From contig JAGXLE010000080.1 in NCBI GenBank assembly GCA_018334855.1, positions 1-6,894 on the forward strand: a DNA stretch of 6,894 bases, in the 5' to 3' direction. The stretch is from Desulfobacterales bacterium (lineage in GTDB: Bacteria; Desulfobacterota; Desulfobacteria; Desulfobacterales; Desulfosalsimonadaceae). Numbering within the stretch: the first letter of the stretch is position 1; the number at the start of each line of letters is the position of its first letter. The position numbers and the translations under genes are program-made. Under the pieces are notes generated by a model. That model was given only the letters and a program-made list of their open reading frames with translations, ran no database searches and was not told where the DNA came from. Shown here in pieces: positions 1 to 5,752 of this stretch.

Positions 1-335
1 GAGGGTATATAAGCAGGGCGTCTGCCAAAGGGCTTATCACGGCCAGGCTTGAAGAGCTGGCAGAAAGGCACGGGATCTCATATAACAAGGTTTTTATCAA
101 AAACCAGAAAACCAGGTGGGGCAGTTGTTCATCTGCGGGAAATCTCAGCCTGAACTACAAGATCGCCCTGCTTCCCGGAGAGCTCATGGATTATGTGCTT
201 TTACACGAGCTTGTCCACATAAAATATCCCAATCACAGCAGCGATTTCTGGGAAGAGCTTGACCGGCTTGCCGGGGATGCAAGGGTTCTGGACCGGCAGT
301 TAAATGACTATGAGGCCCTGCTGGCCAAACAGTGA
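1..335 (+). CDS. YgjP-like zinc metallopeptidase (M48/DUF45 family), C-terminal part
   Basis: The reading frame is open from base 3 to the TGA at 333-335 and gives the last 110 residues; the start lies outside the window. The visible part contains KTRWGSCS and, about 30 residues later, the zinc-metalloprotease motif HELVH (bases 204-218). This is followed by YPNHSSDFW, whose His is the expected third zinc ligand. The arrangement RWGSC / HExxH / NHSxxFW is the signature of the YgjP/WLM-like (DUF45) proteins, cytosolic putative zinc peptidases of about 230-250 residues whose substrates are poorly known. The C-terminus, ending in LLAKQ, looks complete. The coding strand matches the next gene, but 284 bases with their own promoter and terminator separate them, so the two are probably not one regulated unit. 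The family call is firm; the biological role is not known from this sequence. Confidence 0.9.
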   Translation, partial: GYISRASAKGLITARLEELAERHGISYNKVFIKNQKTRWGSCSSAGNLSLNYKIALLPGELMDYVLLHELVHIKYPNHSSDFWEELDRLAGDARVLDRQLNDYEALLAKQ

Positions 336-361
336 GAAATTCCCATTTTAGAAAATAGGAT

Positions 362-378
362 AAATTTTTCAAAAATTT
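362..378. repeat. Perfect AT-rich inverted repeat upstream of the riboswitch promoter
   Basis: AAATTTTT C AAAAATTT is an exact 8-bp inverted repeat around a single C, ending 11 bases before the TTGACA box. It could be an UP-element-like A/T tract for RNA polymerase alpha, a site for a nucleoid or regulatory protein, or a chance product of local AT richness. It is not followed by a T-run, so it does not look like a terminator of the upstream gene. Confidence 0.4.
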
Positions 379-389
379 GCACAAAACGT

Positions 390-418
390 TTGACATGCTG
401 ATTTTTAGGAATCATATA
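390..418 (+). promoter_or_regulatory. Probable sigma-70 promoter for the riboswitch-methyltransferase transcript
   Basis: A perfect -35 box TTGACA (390-395) is followed after 17 bases by a weak -10 box CATATA (413-418); TATAGA (415-420, spacing 19) is an alternative. Transcription would begin around 424-427, just before the conserved core of the aptamer. That leaves little or no RNA for the 5' strand of helix P1, so either P1 is very short or another start is used. Confidence 0.55.
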
Positions 419-420
419 GA

Positions 421-531
421 AATTATGATAAAGCCAAACCAGTCGTAAGATTGGGACGGAAAGTCACGGGTCTTTTCGGTATTGGTTTTTCCCCTTGATT
501 CGGTTTTAAGATAGCCGGACTGCCACTTAAT
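421..531 (+). ncRNA. Cyclic-dinucleotide riboswitch, GEMM-I (c-di-GMP-I) class
   Basis: The RNA has the layout of GEMM-I aptamers. The P2 hairpin is CCAGUC (439-444), GUAA tetraloop (GNRA type), GAUUGG (449-454). It is preceded by GCCAAACC and followed by GGGACGGAAAG (453-463). The P3 arm starts CGGGUCUU (467-474) and closes with AAGAUAGCCG (508-517), leaving a long loop between. C434-G459 and C435-G458 extend P2. The usual G-C pair beside the ligand pocket (positions 21/46 of the Vibrio Vc2 RNA) is thus swapped to C-G, as I recall for Geobacter-type GEMM-Ib RNAs. The base aligned with the selectivity position 20 is G433, which favours c-di-GMP over cyclic AMP-GMP. A460 aligns with the intercalating A47, and C515 is the likely C92. 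Outer boundaries are approximate; a weak P1 (AUUA 422-425 with UAAU 528-531) is possible. Confidence 0.85.
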
Positions 532-551
532 ATGTGGTGGTCCGGCTTTTT
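513..551 (+). terminator. Intrinsic terminator forming the riboswitch expression platform
   Basis: GCCGGACTGCCAC (514-526) pairs along its whole length with GTGGTGGTCCGGC (534-546), with two G-U pairs and a 7-base loop TTAATAT. TTTTT follows at 547-551. The 5' arm contains the closing strand of P3 and the presumed ligand-contacting C515 of the aptamer, so the folded aptamer and the terminator cannot coexist. Ligand binding should therefore suppress termination (an ON switch), as in other GEMM-I riboswitches built this way. The structure is read from the sequence; the regulatory direction is inferred. Confidence 0.9.
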
Positions 552-607
552 GTTTTGAAACGGCATCTCTGCCCCCGGGCTGTTGACAAACTTTTAACTC
601 CAAACCA

Positions 608-612
608 GGGAG
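608..612 (+). promoter_or_regulatory. Ribosome binding site that fixes the methyltransferase start
   Basis: GGGAG lies 7 bases before ATG at 620. An in-frame GTG at 614 is only 1 base from it and too close to be used, so the protein starts MKELSTES rather than two codons earlier. Confidence 0.7.
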
Positions 613-619
613 AGTGCAG

Positions 620-1651
620 ATGAAAGAATTGAGCACAGAGAGCCAATTGACCAAGTTAAACAATTACATGAAAGGCTTTAAGGCAGTCCACTTGATCAAC
701 ATCGGCCGAAAGCTCGGAATATTGGAAGCCTTGTGGGAGGCAAAAGACGGAATTTCCGCAGAAGAGTTGGCCTTCAGACTGGGGCTTCATGAACCATATT
801 TGAAAATCTGGTGTCAGACGGCCTACTGTTTTGAAATACTTGATTGCGACGATCAGGAACGCTATAAATTTCAGCCTTATTTCGGGGAAGTTTTGGGAGA
901 TGAGTCAAGCCTTAATTATCGCGGGGGAGCAGTTAATATAGCGGTGAACGTTACAGGGCAAAGATTGATAGAGTCTCTGGATTACTATAGATCAGGGAAG
1001 ATTAACGAAAGCTACCCGCAGCAACGATCAGAAATTGTAAGTGATTCAACAAGGGTTCTTAACAGACATATCGGCTTCTATTTATCTGCAATGCTTCCAC
1101 AGGATGATCCGATAAGGCAGAAAATGAATAGCGGTGCCCAATTTATCGACATCGGCTGCGGATGTGGAGAACTCGTGATGCATTTGGCACAATTGTTTAA
1201 AAATAGCAGTTTTGTCGGAGTTGATCCTGTTTCCTACAGCATAGAAGCCGGCAGCAAGAAAATTCAGGAAGCGGGACTTGAGGGTCGGGTTTCTTTAGAA
1301 AAGATGGGAGGCGAGGAAATCACTTACGAGGAGGAATTCGATATAGCCAGCATGGTTGTAACTTTTCACGAGATCCCACCTGATATAAGGAGCAGCGTCC
1401 TGGACAATGCCTATAAGTCATTGAAAAAAGAAGGAAAACTGTTACTTGTTGATTTCTCTTATCCGGAAAGTTTGAATGATTTCAGAAATCCGGCATTCGA
1501 ACCGGGAGTAATTGATCAGTTTGATGAAACCAGTTTAGGGATTATTCATCTCAGTGCGCGCCAACAGGATGAGATGCTTACAAAAACCGGTTTTAAGGAC
1601 ATTCAGCGTATATCAGTGCAGGGAATGGATATACTCAACGCCACAAAATAA
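620..1651 (+). CDS. Winged-helix class I SAM-dependent methyltransferase
   Basis: The 343-residue protein has two parts. Residues about 15-90 resemble the winged-helix/dimerisation domain that precedes the catalytic domain in many O-methyltransferases and in Rv2258c-like proteins (IGRKLGILEAL, then ISAEELAFRLGL). Residues about 170-290 are a Rossmann-type methyltransferase domain: motif I IDIGCGCGE at 176-184, the acidic strand-2 end VGVDP at 199-203, and FDIASMVVTFHEIP near the motif IV position. The length fits the two-domain families at about 340-350 residues. No membrane segment or signal peptide is seen, so it should be cytosolic. The methyl acceptor cannot be read from the sequence; a small hydroxylated molecule is the family's usual type, but a protein or regulatory role is not excluded. 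It stands alone behind a cyclic-dinucleotide riboswitch and a terminator, so its expression is probably tied to second-messenger level. Its AT-richer codon use than the downstream genes may point to horizontal acquisition. Confidence 0.85.
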   Translation: MKELSTESQLTKLNNYMKGFKAVHLINIGRKLGILEALWEAKDGISAEELAFRLGLHEPYLKIWCQTAYCFEILDCDDQERYKFQPYFGEVLGDESSLNYRGGAVNIAVNVTGQRLIESLDYYRSGKINESYPQQRSEIVSDSTRVLNRHIGFYLSAMLPQDDPIRQKMNSGAQFIDIGCGCGELVMHLAQLFKNSSFVGVDPVSYSIEAGSKKIQEAGLEGRVSLEKMGGEEITYEEEFDIASMVVTFHEIPPDIRSSVLDNAYKSLKKEGKLLLVDFSYPESLNDFRNPAFEPGVIDQFDETSLGIIHLSARQQDEMLTKTGFKDIQRISVQGMDILNATK

Positions 1652-1680
1652 TCAATATTGGCATGGAAAGTGATTTCAAC

Positions 1681-1723
1681 CCCCGGCGATTCTCCCGGGG
1701 CAGAGATCATCGGCTCCTTTTTT
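1681..1723 (+). terminator. Possible terminator after the methyltransferase gene
   Basis: Two competing hairpins can be drawn. CCCCGG (1681-1686) pairs exactly with CCGGGG (1695-1700). Alternatively, the stretch 1683-1694 pairs imperfectly with 1703-1713, with one bulge and one mismatch. The second ends four bases before TTTTTT (1718-1723) and is the better terminator model. The stem is imperfect, so this is a moderate call. Confidence 0.4.
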
Positions 1724-1913
1724 CCGGGGCATATGCCGTAAGGTCTGCTCATAATATCCGCTACCGAGGTTTTTTTGACAAATCTATACCGGGGATTGCT
1801 GCCTGAGTTTACCTGTTATTGAAAAGCTTCTGTTTTTGCGCTACATTGTATGTATATTTTTTGTACGAACCTGATCCTGAGCGTTTAAGCCCGGATACCG
1901 CGGGCAGGTTTAA

Positions 1914-1991
1914 TCTGTCGATGAGGCCTCTTTTACAACAGGATCTGTATTGACTGTGGACGGCGGATGGACCGCCTACGGATACTTATAG
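1914..1991 (+). pseudogene. Relic of the C-terminus of a short-chain dehydrogenase/reductase
   Basis: In one frame the DNA reads SVDEASFTTGSVLTVDGG (1914-1967), then WTAYGYL and the stop TAG at 1989-1991. Classical SDR oxidoreductases (FabG and relatives) end with a segment of this form: (F)LASDEASFxTGxxLxVDGGWTAY. It lies at the very C-terminus there, as it does here. A TAA immediately upstream (1911-1913) breaks the frame, and the roughly 220 residues that should precede it, including the Rossmann TGxxxGxG and the YxxxK active site, are not present. In another frame just upstream, RIPRAG could be a frameshifted piece of the preceding SDR segment; that part is speculative. No start or ribosome binding site serves it. 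Best read as the surviving tail of a deleted gene. Confidence 0.7.
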
Positions 1992-2037
1992 AATTTAATC
2001 ATTTATAACCAGCATTTGGGGCCTGCGTCGTTTTGAA

Positions 2038-2066
2038 TTGATAAATGCTTGTTTTTTTTGTATACA
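2038..2066 (+). promoter_or_regulatory. Probable promoter of the TPR gene
   Basis: TTGATA (2038-2043) and TATACA (2061-2066) are separated by 17 bases, a good sigma-70 layout. The -10 box lies inside the palindrome at 2056-2069. A start near 2073 would give a leader of about 98 bases before ATG 2171. Confidence 0.5.
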
Positions 2067-2069
2067 AAA
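2056..2069. promoter_or_regulatory. Palindromic operator candidate over the -10 box
   Basis: TTTTGTATACAAAA is a perfect 14-bp palindrome covering the -10 region of the TPR promoter. A dimeric repressor bound here would block polymerase. No regulator gene is adjacent, so the binding protein is unknown, and chance in an AT-rich region is possible. Confidence 0.4.
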
Positions 2070-2170
2070 TTGATATATGGCCGGAAATTATGGATTCTGC
2101 AAATGCTTTTAGCAGGACCGGGGAAACACAGTATGGCCTGAGGGCTGAAAACCAGAGGGGGGAGATCTAT

Positions 2171-3031
2171 ATGAAAGTACCGAAGATAGTCGTGCTGGCC
2201 GGGCTGTTTGCTGCTGTTTTTGCGGTTTGGCCGTTAATGGGTGCGAGCAGTGTTTCCGCTGAGCAATCCGGATCCCGGCAAGCCGAACAGAAGGTTACAG
2301 AAAACAGATCAGAAGAGGAAATAAAGGAAAAAATAGAGGAAAAGGTAGAACAGTTCAGGCGTGATGCGGATGCCTTTTTTGAACAAGGCGGCCTGGAAGA
2401 CCTTGAAAAGGTTATAGAACTTTATGAAAAAATTCTTGAAGAGAATCCCGGCGATTTTGAAGCGACCTGGAAAATTGCAAGGGCCTGCCGTGGTTACGGT
2501 GACCTGGTAAAAAGAAAAAAAGTTTCCGGCTGGGAGGATCTTTGCGCCGAATACGGCAAAAAGGGGATGAAATATGCCAAAAAAGCCATTGAAATGGCCC
2601 CGGACAAGCCAAACGGCTATTATTATTACGGTTTGTGCGTTGGCACTTATTCAGACGGGGTAGGGCTTTTTACCGCGCTTCGGGAAGGCCTGAAGGACAA
2701 GACCAGAAACAGCCTGGAGAAAGCCTACGAGATTGACAAGTATTTTGAAGAAGGCGGCCCCATAGTGGCTTTGGGCCGGTTTTGGCAGGTCGTGCCCTGG
2801 CCGTATACAGATAAGGAAAAGGCCATGCAATATTACCGGGAGTTTCAGAAAACAAAGTACTTTGACACTCCCGGCGGGGTCAACGCGCACGTATACATGG
2901 CAGAAATTCTCATTGATCAGTGGGGCAGCGAGCCCGAGCAGGAGGCGCGGGAGCTTTTAAAAGAAGCAATTGAACTCACCGAGGATCCATACTGGAAAAA
3001 GCGCGCCCGCGACCTGCTGGATCAGCTTTGA
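2171..3031 (+). CDS. Exported tetratricopeptide-repeat protein
   Basis: The start at 2171 is chosen because AGGGGGGAG (2156-2164) sits 6 bases upstream and the resulting N-terminus is a signal peptide: lysines at 2 and 5, a hydrophobic core at about 6-23, and a likely cut after SVSA (residue 30). There is no lipobox cysteine, so the mature protein should be periplasmic. The frame is open back to 2045, but that start would bury the signal peptide. A charged, glutamate-rich helix (about residues 40-65) leads into TPR-like helical pairs such as LEKVIELYEKILEENPGDFEATWKI and GMKYAKKAIEMAPDKPNGYYYYG, then GGPIVALGRFWQVVPWP and PEQEARELLKEAIEL. The GRFW..VPWP segment and overall pattern recall TatT-like (TRAP-associated) and RMD1-like TPR proteins. 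Those serve as protein-protein scaffolds; no enzyme motif is seen. It is 286 residues long and monocistronic as far as can be judged. Partner and pathway are unknown. Confidence 0.85.
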   Translation: MKVPKIVVLAGLFAAVFAVWPLMGASSVSAEQSGSRQAEQKVTENRSEEEIKEKIEEKVEQFRRDADAFFEQGGLEDLEKVIELYEKILEENPGDFEATWKIARACRGYGDLVKRKKVSGWEDLCAEYGKKGMKYAKKAIEMAPDKPNGYYYYGLCVGTYSDGVGLFTALREGLKDKTRNSLEKAYEIDKYFEEGGPIVALGRFWQVVPWPYTDKEKAMQYYREFQKTKYFDTPGGVNAHVYMAEILIDQWGSEPEQEARELLKEAIELTEDPYWKKRARDLLDQL

Positions 3032-3039
3032 CAATTTTT

Positions 3040-3222
3040 ATGCCGGGTGGGGTTTGTCTGATTAGCATGATTAGGACATTGACACCGTCAGTGCCATCAT
3101 GTTACCGGATTATTCTGCTTTTGTTCAGCTTTGTCGGGTCCGGGCTTCTTTTTTTTGCGGCAGGTGCGGTCGGAACGTACAAATGCGCAGAGCACAGGGT
3201 TGTTATACTCTTTGCAGTTTAG
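3040..3222 (+). CDS. Doubtful small membrane protein ORF
   Basis: A short frame runs from ATG 3040 (or TTG 3028, which overlaps the TPR stop codon) to the TAG at 3220-3222. It encodes one hydrophobic segment, IILLLFSFVGSGLLFFAAGA, that could span the membrane, followed by a short polar tail. No ribosome binding site precedes the ATG, and I recognise no family. It may be a decayed fragment of a longer membrane protein or simply a chance frame in T-rich DNA. Kept only because it is hydrophobic and follows the TPR gene closely. Confidence 0.2.
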   Translation: MPGGVCLISMIRTLTPSVPSCYRIILLLFSFVGSGLLFFAAGAVGTYKCAEHRVVILFAV

Positions 3223-3340
3223 CGGGTTATATAACGGGCATTCCGGATTGTTTTGCTTCATAAGGCTTATCACTGCCTTTTATTTGAAATTTTATTTGTT
3301 ATATTCATAGCATAAATACCTGCTTTTTACAAGTTTTGAT

Positions 3341-3380
3341 TTTTTCCTGTTTTTTCAGCTTTCCGGCAAGACAGGGAAAA
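3341..3380. repeat. Inverted repeat upstream of the dynamin-like gene promoter
   Basis: TTTTTCCTGT (3341-3350) can pair over all ten bases with ACAGGGAAAA (3371-3380), one pair being T-G, around a 20-base loop. A second ACAGGAGA (3382-3389) could compete for the same left arm. It lies 15 bases before the -35 box and has no T-run behind it, so an operator or regulatory DNA element is more likely than a terminator. Confidence 0.4.
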
Positions 3381-3395
3381 TACAGGAGAATATCT

Positions 3396-3424
3396 TTGAC
3401 AATCAATTGCCGAAATGCCATATT
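3396..3424 (+). promoter_or_regulatory. Probable promoter of the dynamin-like/ParA operon
   Basis: TTGACA (3396-3401), a 17-base spacer, and CATATT (3419-3424) match the sigma-70 consensus at 6/6 and 4/6. Transcription would start near 3431, leaving a leader of about 40 bases that has no recognisable Shine-Dalgarno sequence. Confidence 0.5.
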
Positions 3425-3470
3425 TTTAAATTTGCCTTGAATTATAACAAGATTTTTTGCCTATATTCGT

Positions 3471-5702
3471 ATGACTGAACAGAACCCGAAACAGGAACTG
3501 ATAAACATAAGCCTGTCTCTGTCAGGCCTGCTGAGCCGGGCGCAGCAGGAGATACCTGCAGGATCGCAAGACCTGTTTTCCCAATGGCACCGCTCCTGCC
3601 TCCGCTGCCAGCAGAGGCTTGACGAGGATCTGCTTAGGATGGGGGTGGTCGGAACAATTAAATCCGGCAAGTCCACGTTTATTAATGCACTTTTTGGCGG
3701 GGATTACCTCAAGCGGGGTGCAGGGGTCATAACTTCCATAGTGACAAAGGTGCGGCGCTCCAATGAGTTAAAGGCGGTGCTGTCGTTTAAGTCATGGGAC
3801 GAGATCAATAAAGAAATCGGCGACGCCCTGGGCCTTTTTGCCACCACCCGCTGGCGCTCATCTTCAGATCCGTTTGATATACGCAGGGAATCTGACAGGC
3901 AGGAGCTGGAGCATGCCCTGGAAAACCTGGAATCAAGACACCTGTTAAACCGCGATACCCGAAGTGTGAGCAGCGTGCTCCTGAGCGCTTATCTGAAGGG
4001 ATATCCGAGGGTCAAAGATTTTATATCCGATCATACCGAAACCATTACCTTTTCCGGGCAACGATTCTACGAACATCACGCCTTTGCCGGCAGCGAAGAT
4101 CTCGCTGTTTTTTTAAAAGACCTGCACCTGGAGATAAATTCAGGCGAGCTGTCGGGAAACATCGAGATAGCCGACTGCCAGGGAAGCGACTCGCCCAATC
4201 CGCTCCATCTTGCCATGATCCAGGATTATCTGCGCACATCTGATCTGATCATATACCTTATCAGCAGCCGTACCGGTATCAGGCAGGCGGATTTCAACTT
4301 CCTGTCAATGATCAGGCAGATAGGCGGAATGGGAAATGTCGTGTTTGTGGTTAACTGCGATTTCAACGAGCATGAAAGCCTGGAAGACCTTAAGAGGGTC
4401 AGGGACAAGATAGCAGAGGATCTCTGCCTTGTAAGCCCGTCTCCGGCAGTATACACGTTTTCTTCCCTTTACGCGCTTTTTCTGGCCAAATCCGAAAATC
4501 TGCCGGAAAAAGACAGGGCACGCCTTGCCCAATGGGAAGCCGAGACGTCGATGGCCGAATTTTCCGAAAAGGAAAAGAGCCGGTTTGAATCCGATTTCAG
4601 GTATATGATCACAGAGCAGCGCTATTGCCTTCTGCTTCGCAACCAGCTTCAGCGGCTTCGAACCACCGGCACTGATTTCCGGCGCTGGCTGGCTCTTAAC
4701 CGGGAGATATTTTCATCTGATGCAGAGGGTGCCGGGGACCTGATCAAGCGTATCAGGCAGCAGCAGAAAAGGACCGAAAAAATCAGGTCCATGGTCAAAA
4801 GTACTCTCGACGGTGCGTCCCAGCATCTGAAGAAAGAAATTAAGGCGGCTGCGGACCGTTTTTTCGATATCCGGCAAGGCGAGGTGGTGCCCGGCGTTAC
4901 AGACTTTATATCTGCATACAATATAACATATGATCAGTACCGTGCCGAAATTGATGAAAACGGTTTCGCAGACACACTGTTTGCGGTGTTCCAGGATTTC
5001 AAGGAACAGCTTGACCGCTATATGGCAGAAACCGTAAATCCTAAACTTTTTCGTTTCGCCAGGGAAAACGAAGCTTATATCAACGATTATTTTGAATCCA
5101 TAACCCATCCCTACGAGGCAATGATCAAAGAAGCCCTCGAGCAATTCAGAGACGATGGAGAAAACCGGGAGGAAGGGGATATAAGCCTGGAGCGTGCACC
5201 TGTTTCCCTTGATACCGTTAAAAAGACATATGACATCCAAATGCCTGATGCGGCCGCAACCCTTGCCTACAGCAGCGGGATCAAGACAGAGGCGTTTATG
5301 AAGCTTGGATTCTACAGGTTTTTCTACGGCATGAAAAAACTGGCAAAACGGGGAGGAAACGATCCCCATGCCGATGTCCCGGCGCTTAAAAGCGGGGTGG
5401 CGAAAATGAAGCGGGAAACCGAGGCGACCATTGTTTTTCACTTTAAAAATTACCGGGAAAATATGAAATTTCAGTACCTTTTCCGGCTTATCGATTCCAT
5501 CGCGGCTGAAATGAACGACTGGCTGGTAAACCGGTTTCAAACCTATACAACCGATCTTGCCAAAATCGATGAAATGACAAACAGAAACCAGGCTGACAAG
5601 GAAAAGGCGCTGGAAAGCATTGACGGGATACTGGCCGAAATCGGCCAATTAGACTCGCAGATGGACGCGCTGGAAATGAAGATTCAGGAGGGAAGTGTAT
5701 AA
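3471..5702 (+). CDS. Bacterial dynamin-like GTPase
   Basis: The 743-residue protein begins with a short helical segment, then a GTPase domain. The P-loop GTIKSGKST is at residues 61-69, a switch-I region with candidate threonines (ITSIVT, 87-92) follows, and DCQG at 235-238 is the G3 DxxG motif. FVVNCDFNEH (292-301) occupies the G4 position, but the usual lysine of N/TKxD is absent. The remaining ~400 residues are helix-rich, as in dynamin-family stalks, with a basic/aromatic stretch FYRFFYGMKKLAKRGG that could touch membranes, and a coiled-coil C-terminus from about residue 695. No clear membrane span or signal peptide is seen, so it is expected in the cytosol or at the inner membrane. Such proteins hydrolyse GTP and may bend, fuse or protect membranes; the job here is not known. 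The start at 3471 has no Shine-Dalgarno sequence, but the next plausible starts would cut into the conserved domain. A ParA-type ATPase gene follows by 50 bases and is probably co-transcribed. Confidence 0.8.
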   Translation: MTEQNPKQELINISLSLSGLLSRAQQEIPAGSQDLFSQWHRSCLRCQQRLDEDLLRMGVVGTIKSGKSTFINALFGGDYLKRGAGVITSIVTKVRRSNELKAVLSFKSWDEINKEIGDALGLFATTRWRSSSDPFDIRRESDRQELEHALENLESRHLLNRDTRSVSSVLLSAYLKGYPRVKDFISDHTETITFSGQRFYEHHAFAGSEDLAVFLKDLHLEINSGELSGNIEIADCQGSDSPNPLHLAMIQDYLRTSDLIIYLISSRTGIRQADFNFLSMIRQIGGMGNVVFVVNCDFNEHESLEDLKRVRDKIAEDLCLVSPSPAVYTFSSLYALFLAKSENLPEKDRARLAQWEAETSMAEFSEKEKSRFESDFRYMITEQRYCLLLRNQLQRLRTTGTDFRRWLALNREIFSSDAEGAGDLIKRIRQQQKRTEKIRSMVKSTLDGASQHLKKEIKAAADRFFDIRQGEVVPGVTDFISAYNITYDQYRAEIDENGFADTLFAVFQDFKEQLDRYMAETVNPKLFRFARENEAYINDYFESITHPYEAMIKEALEQFRDDGENREEGDISLERAPVSLDTVKKTYDIQMPDAAATLAYSSGIKTEAFMKLGFYRFFYGMKKLAKRGGNDPHADVPALKSGVAKMKRETEATIVFHFKNYRENMKFQYLFRLIDSIAAEMNDWLVNRFQTYTTDLAKIDEMTNRNQADKEKALESIDGILAEIGQLDSQMDALEMKIQEGSV

Positions 5703-5721
5703 GGAGAGATCTGCGGGCTTA

Positions 5722-5751
5722 ATGGCAACCCTTGTATTGCAGGGAGGATAA
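5722..5751 (+). CDS. Possible nine-codon leader ORF before parA
   Basis: ATG 5722 opens a 9-codon frame (MATLVLQGG) that stops at 5749-5751, one base before the ParA ATG. Its last codons cover the parA Shine-Dalgarno AGGGAGG. AAGGAG (5701-5706) lies upstream but rather far (15 bases). If translated, it could couple translation to parA; chance is equally plausible. Confidence 0.15.
   Translation: MATLVLQGG
5741..5747 (+). promoter_or_regulatory. Ribosome binding site of the ParA gene
   Basis: AGGGAGG stands 5 bases before ATG 5753 and decides that start. The in-frame TTG at 5732 would place this site inside the coding region and has no site of its own. Confidence 0.8.
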
Positions 5752-5752
5752 A

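Larger units (their letters stand above)
1652..2037. other. Gene-poor spacer with decayed sequence
   Basis: No intact gene or RNA gene is seen in this stretch on either strand. It holds the possible terminator near 1681-1723 and the short-chain dehydrogenase relic at 1914-1991, both listed separately. The rest shows scattered stops in all frames, as expected of a degrading intergenic region. Confidence 0.6.
3223..3470. other. AT-rich upstream region of the dynamin-like gene
   Basis: No gene is seen here. The stretch is strongly AT-rich and contains the inverted repeat at 3341-3380 and the promoter at 3396-3424, listed separately. A second promoter-like arrangement, TTGAAT (3437-3442) with TATATT (3462-3467), has a 19-base spacer and would start at or just inside the coding region, so it is less likely. 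Confidence 0.5.

Noticed and set aside
412..663. Minus-strand open frame over the riboswitch
   Set aside because: It covers the aptamer, the terminator and the start of the methyltransferase on the other strand, and its translation shows no recognisable protein features.
2045..2170. Longer start for the TPR protein
   Set aside because: It would place 42 extra residues before an obvious signal peptide and lacks a ribosome binding site, whereas ATG 2171 has a strong one.
3341..3395. Hairpin read as a terminator before the dynamin-like gene
   Set aside because: No T-run follows the stem on either strand, so an intrinsic terminator is not supported.
4713..5648. Long minus-strand open frame of 311 codons
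   Set aside because: It lies wholly antisense to the dynamin-like gene, has no recognisable domain or ribosome binding site, and is explained by the codon bias of the real gene.
5732..5752. TTG start seven codons upstream of the ParA ATG
   Set aside because: The strong AGGGAGG lies between the TTG and the ATG, so translation should begin at the ATG.
5703..5752. parS-like or partition-site repeats near the ParA gene
   Set aside because: I saw no repeated or palindromic 16-bp centromere-like site (such as TGTTTCACGTGAAACA) here or elsewhere in the window, so no partition site is claimed.
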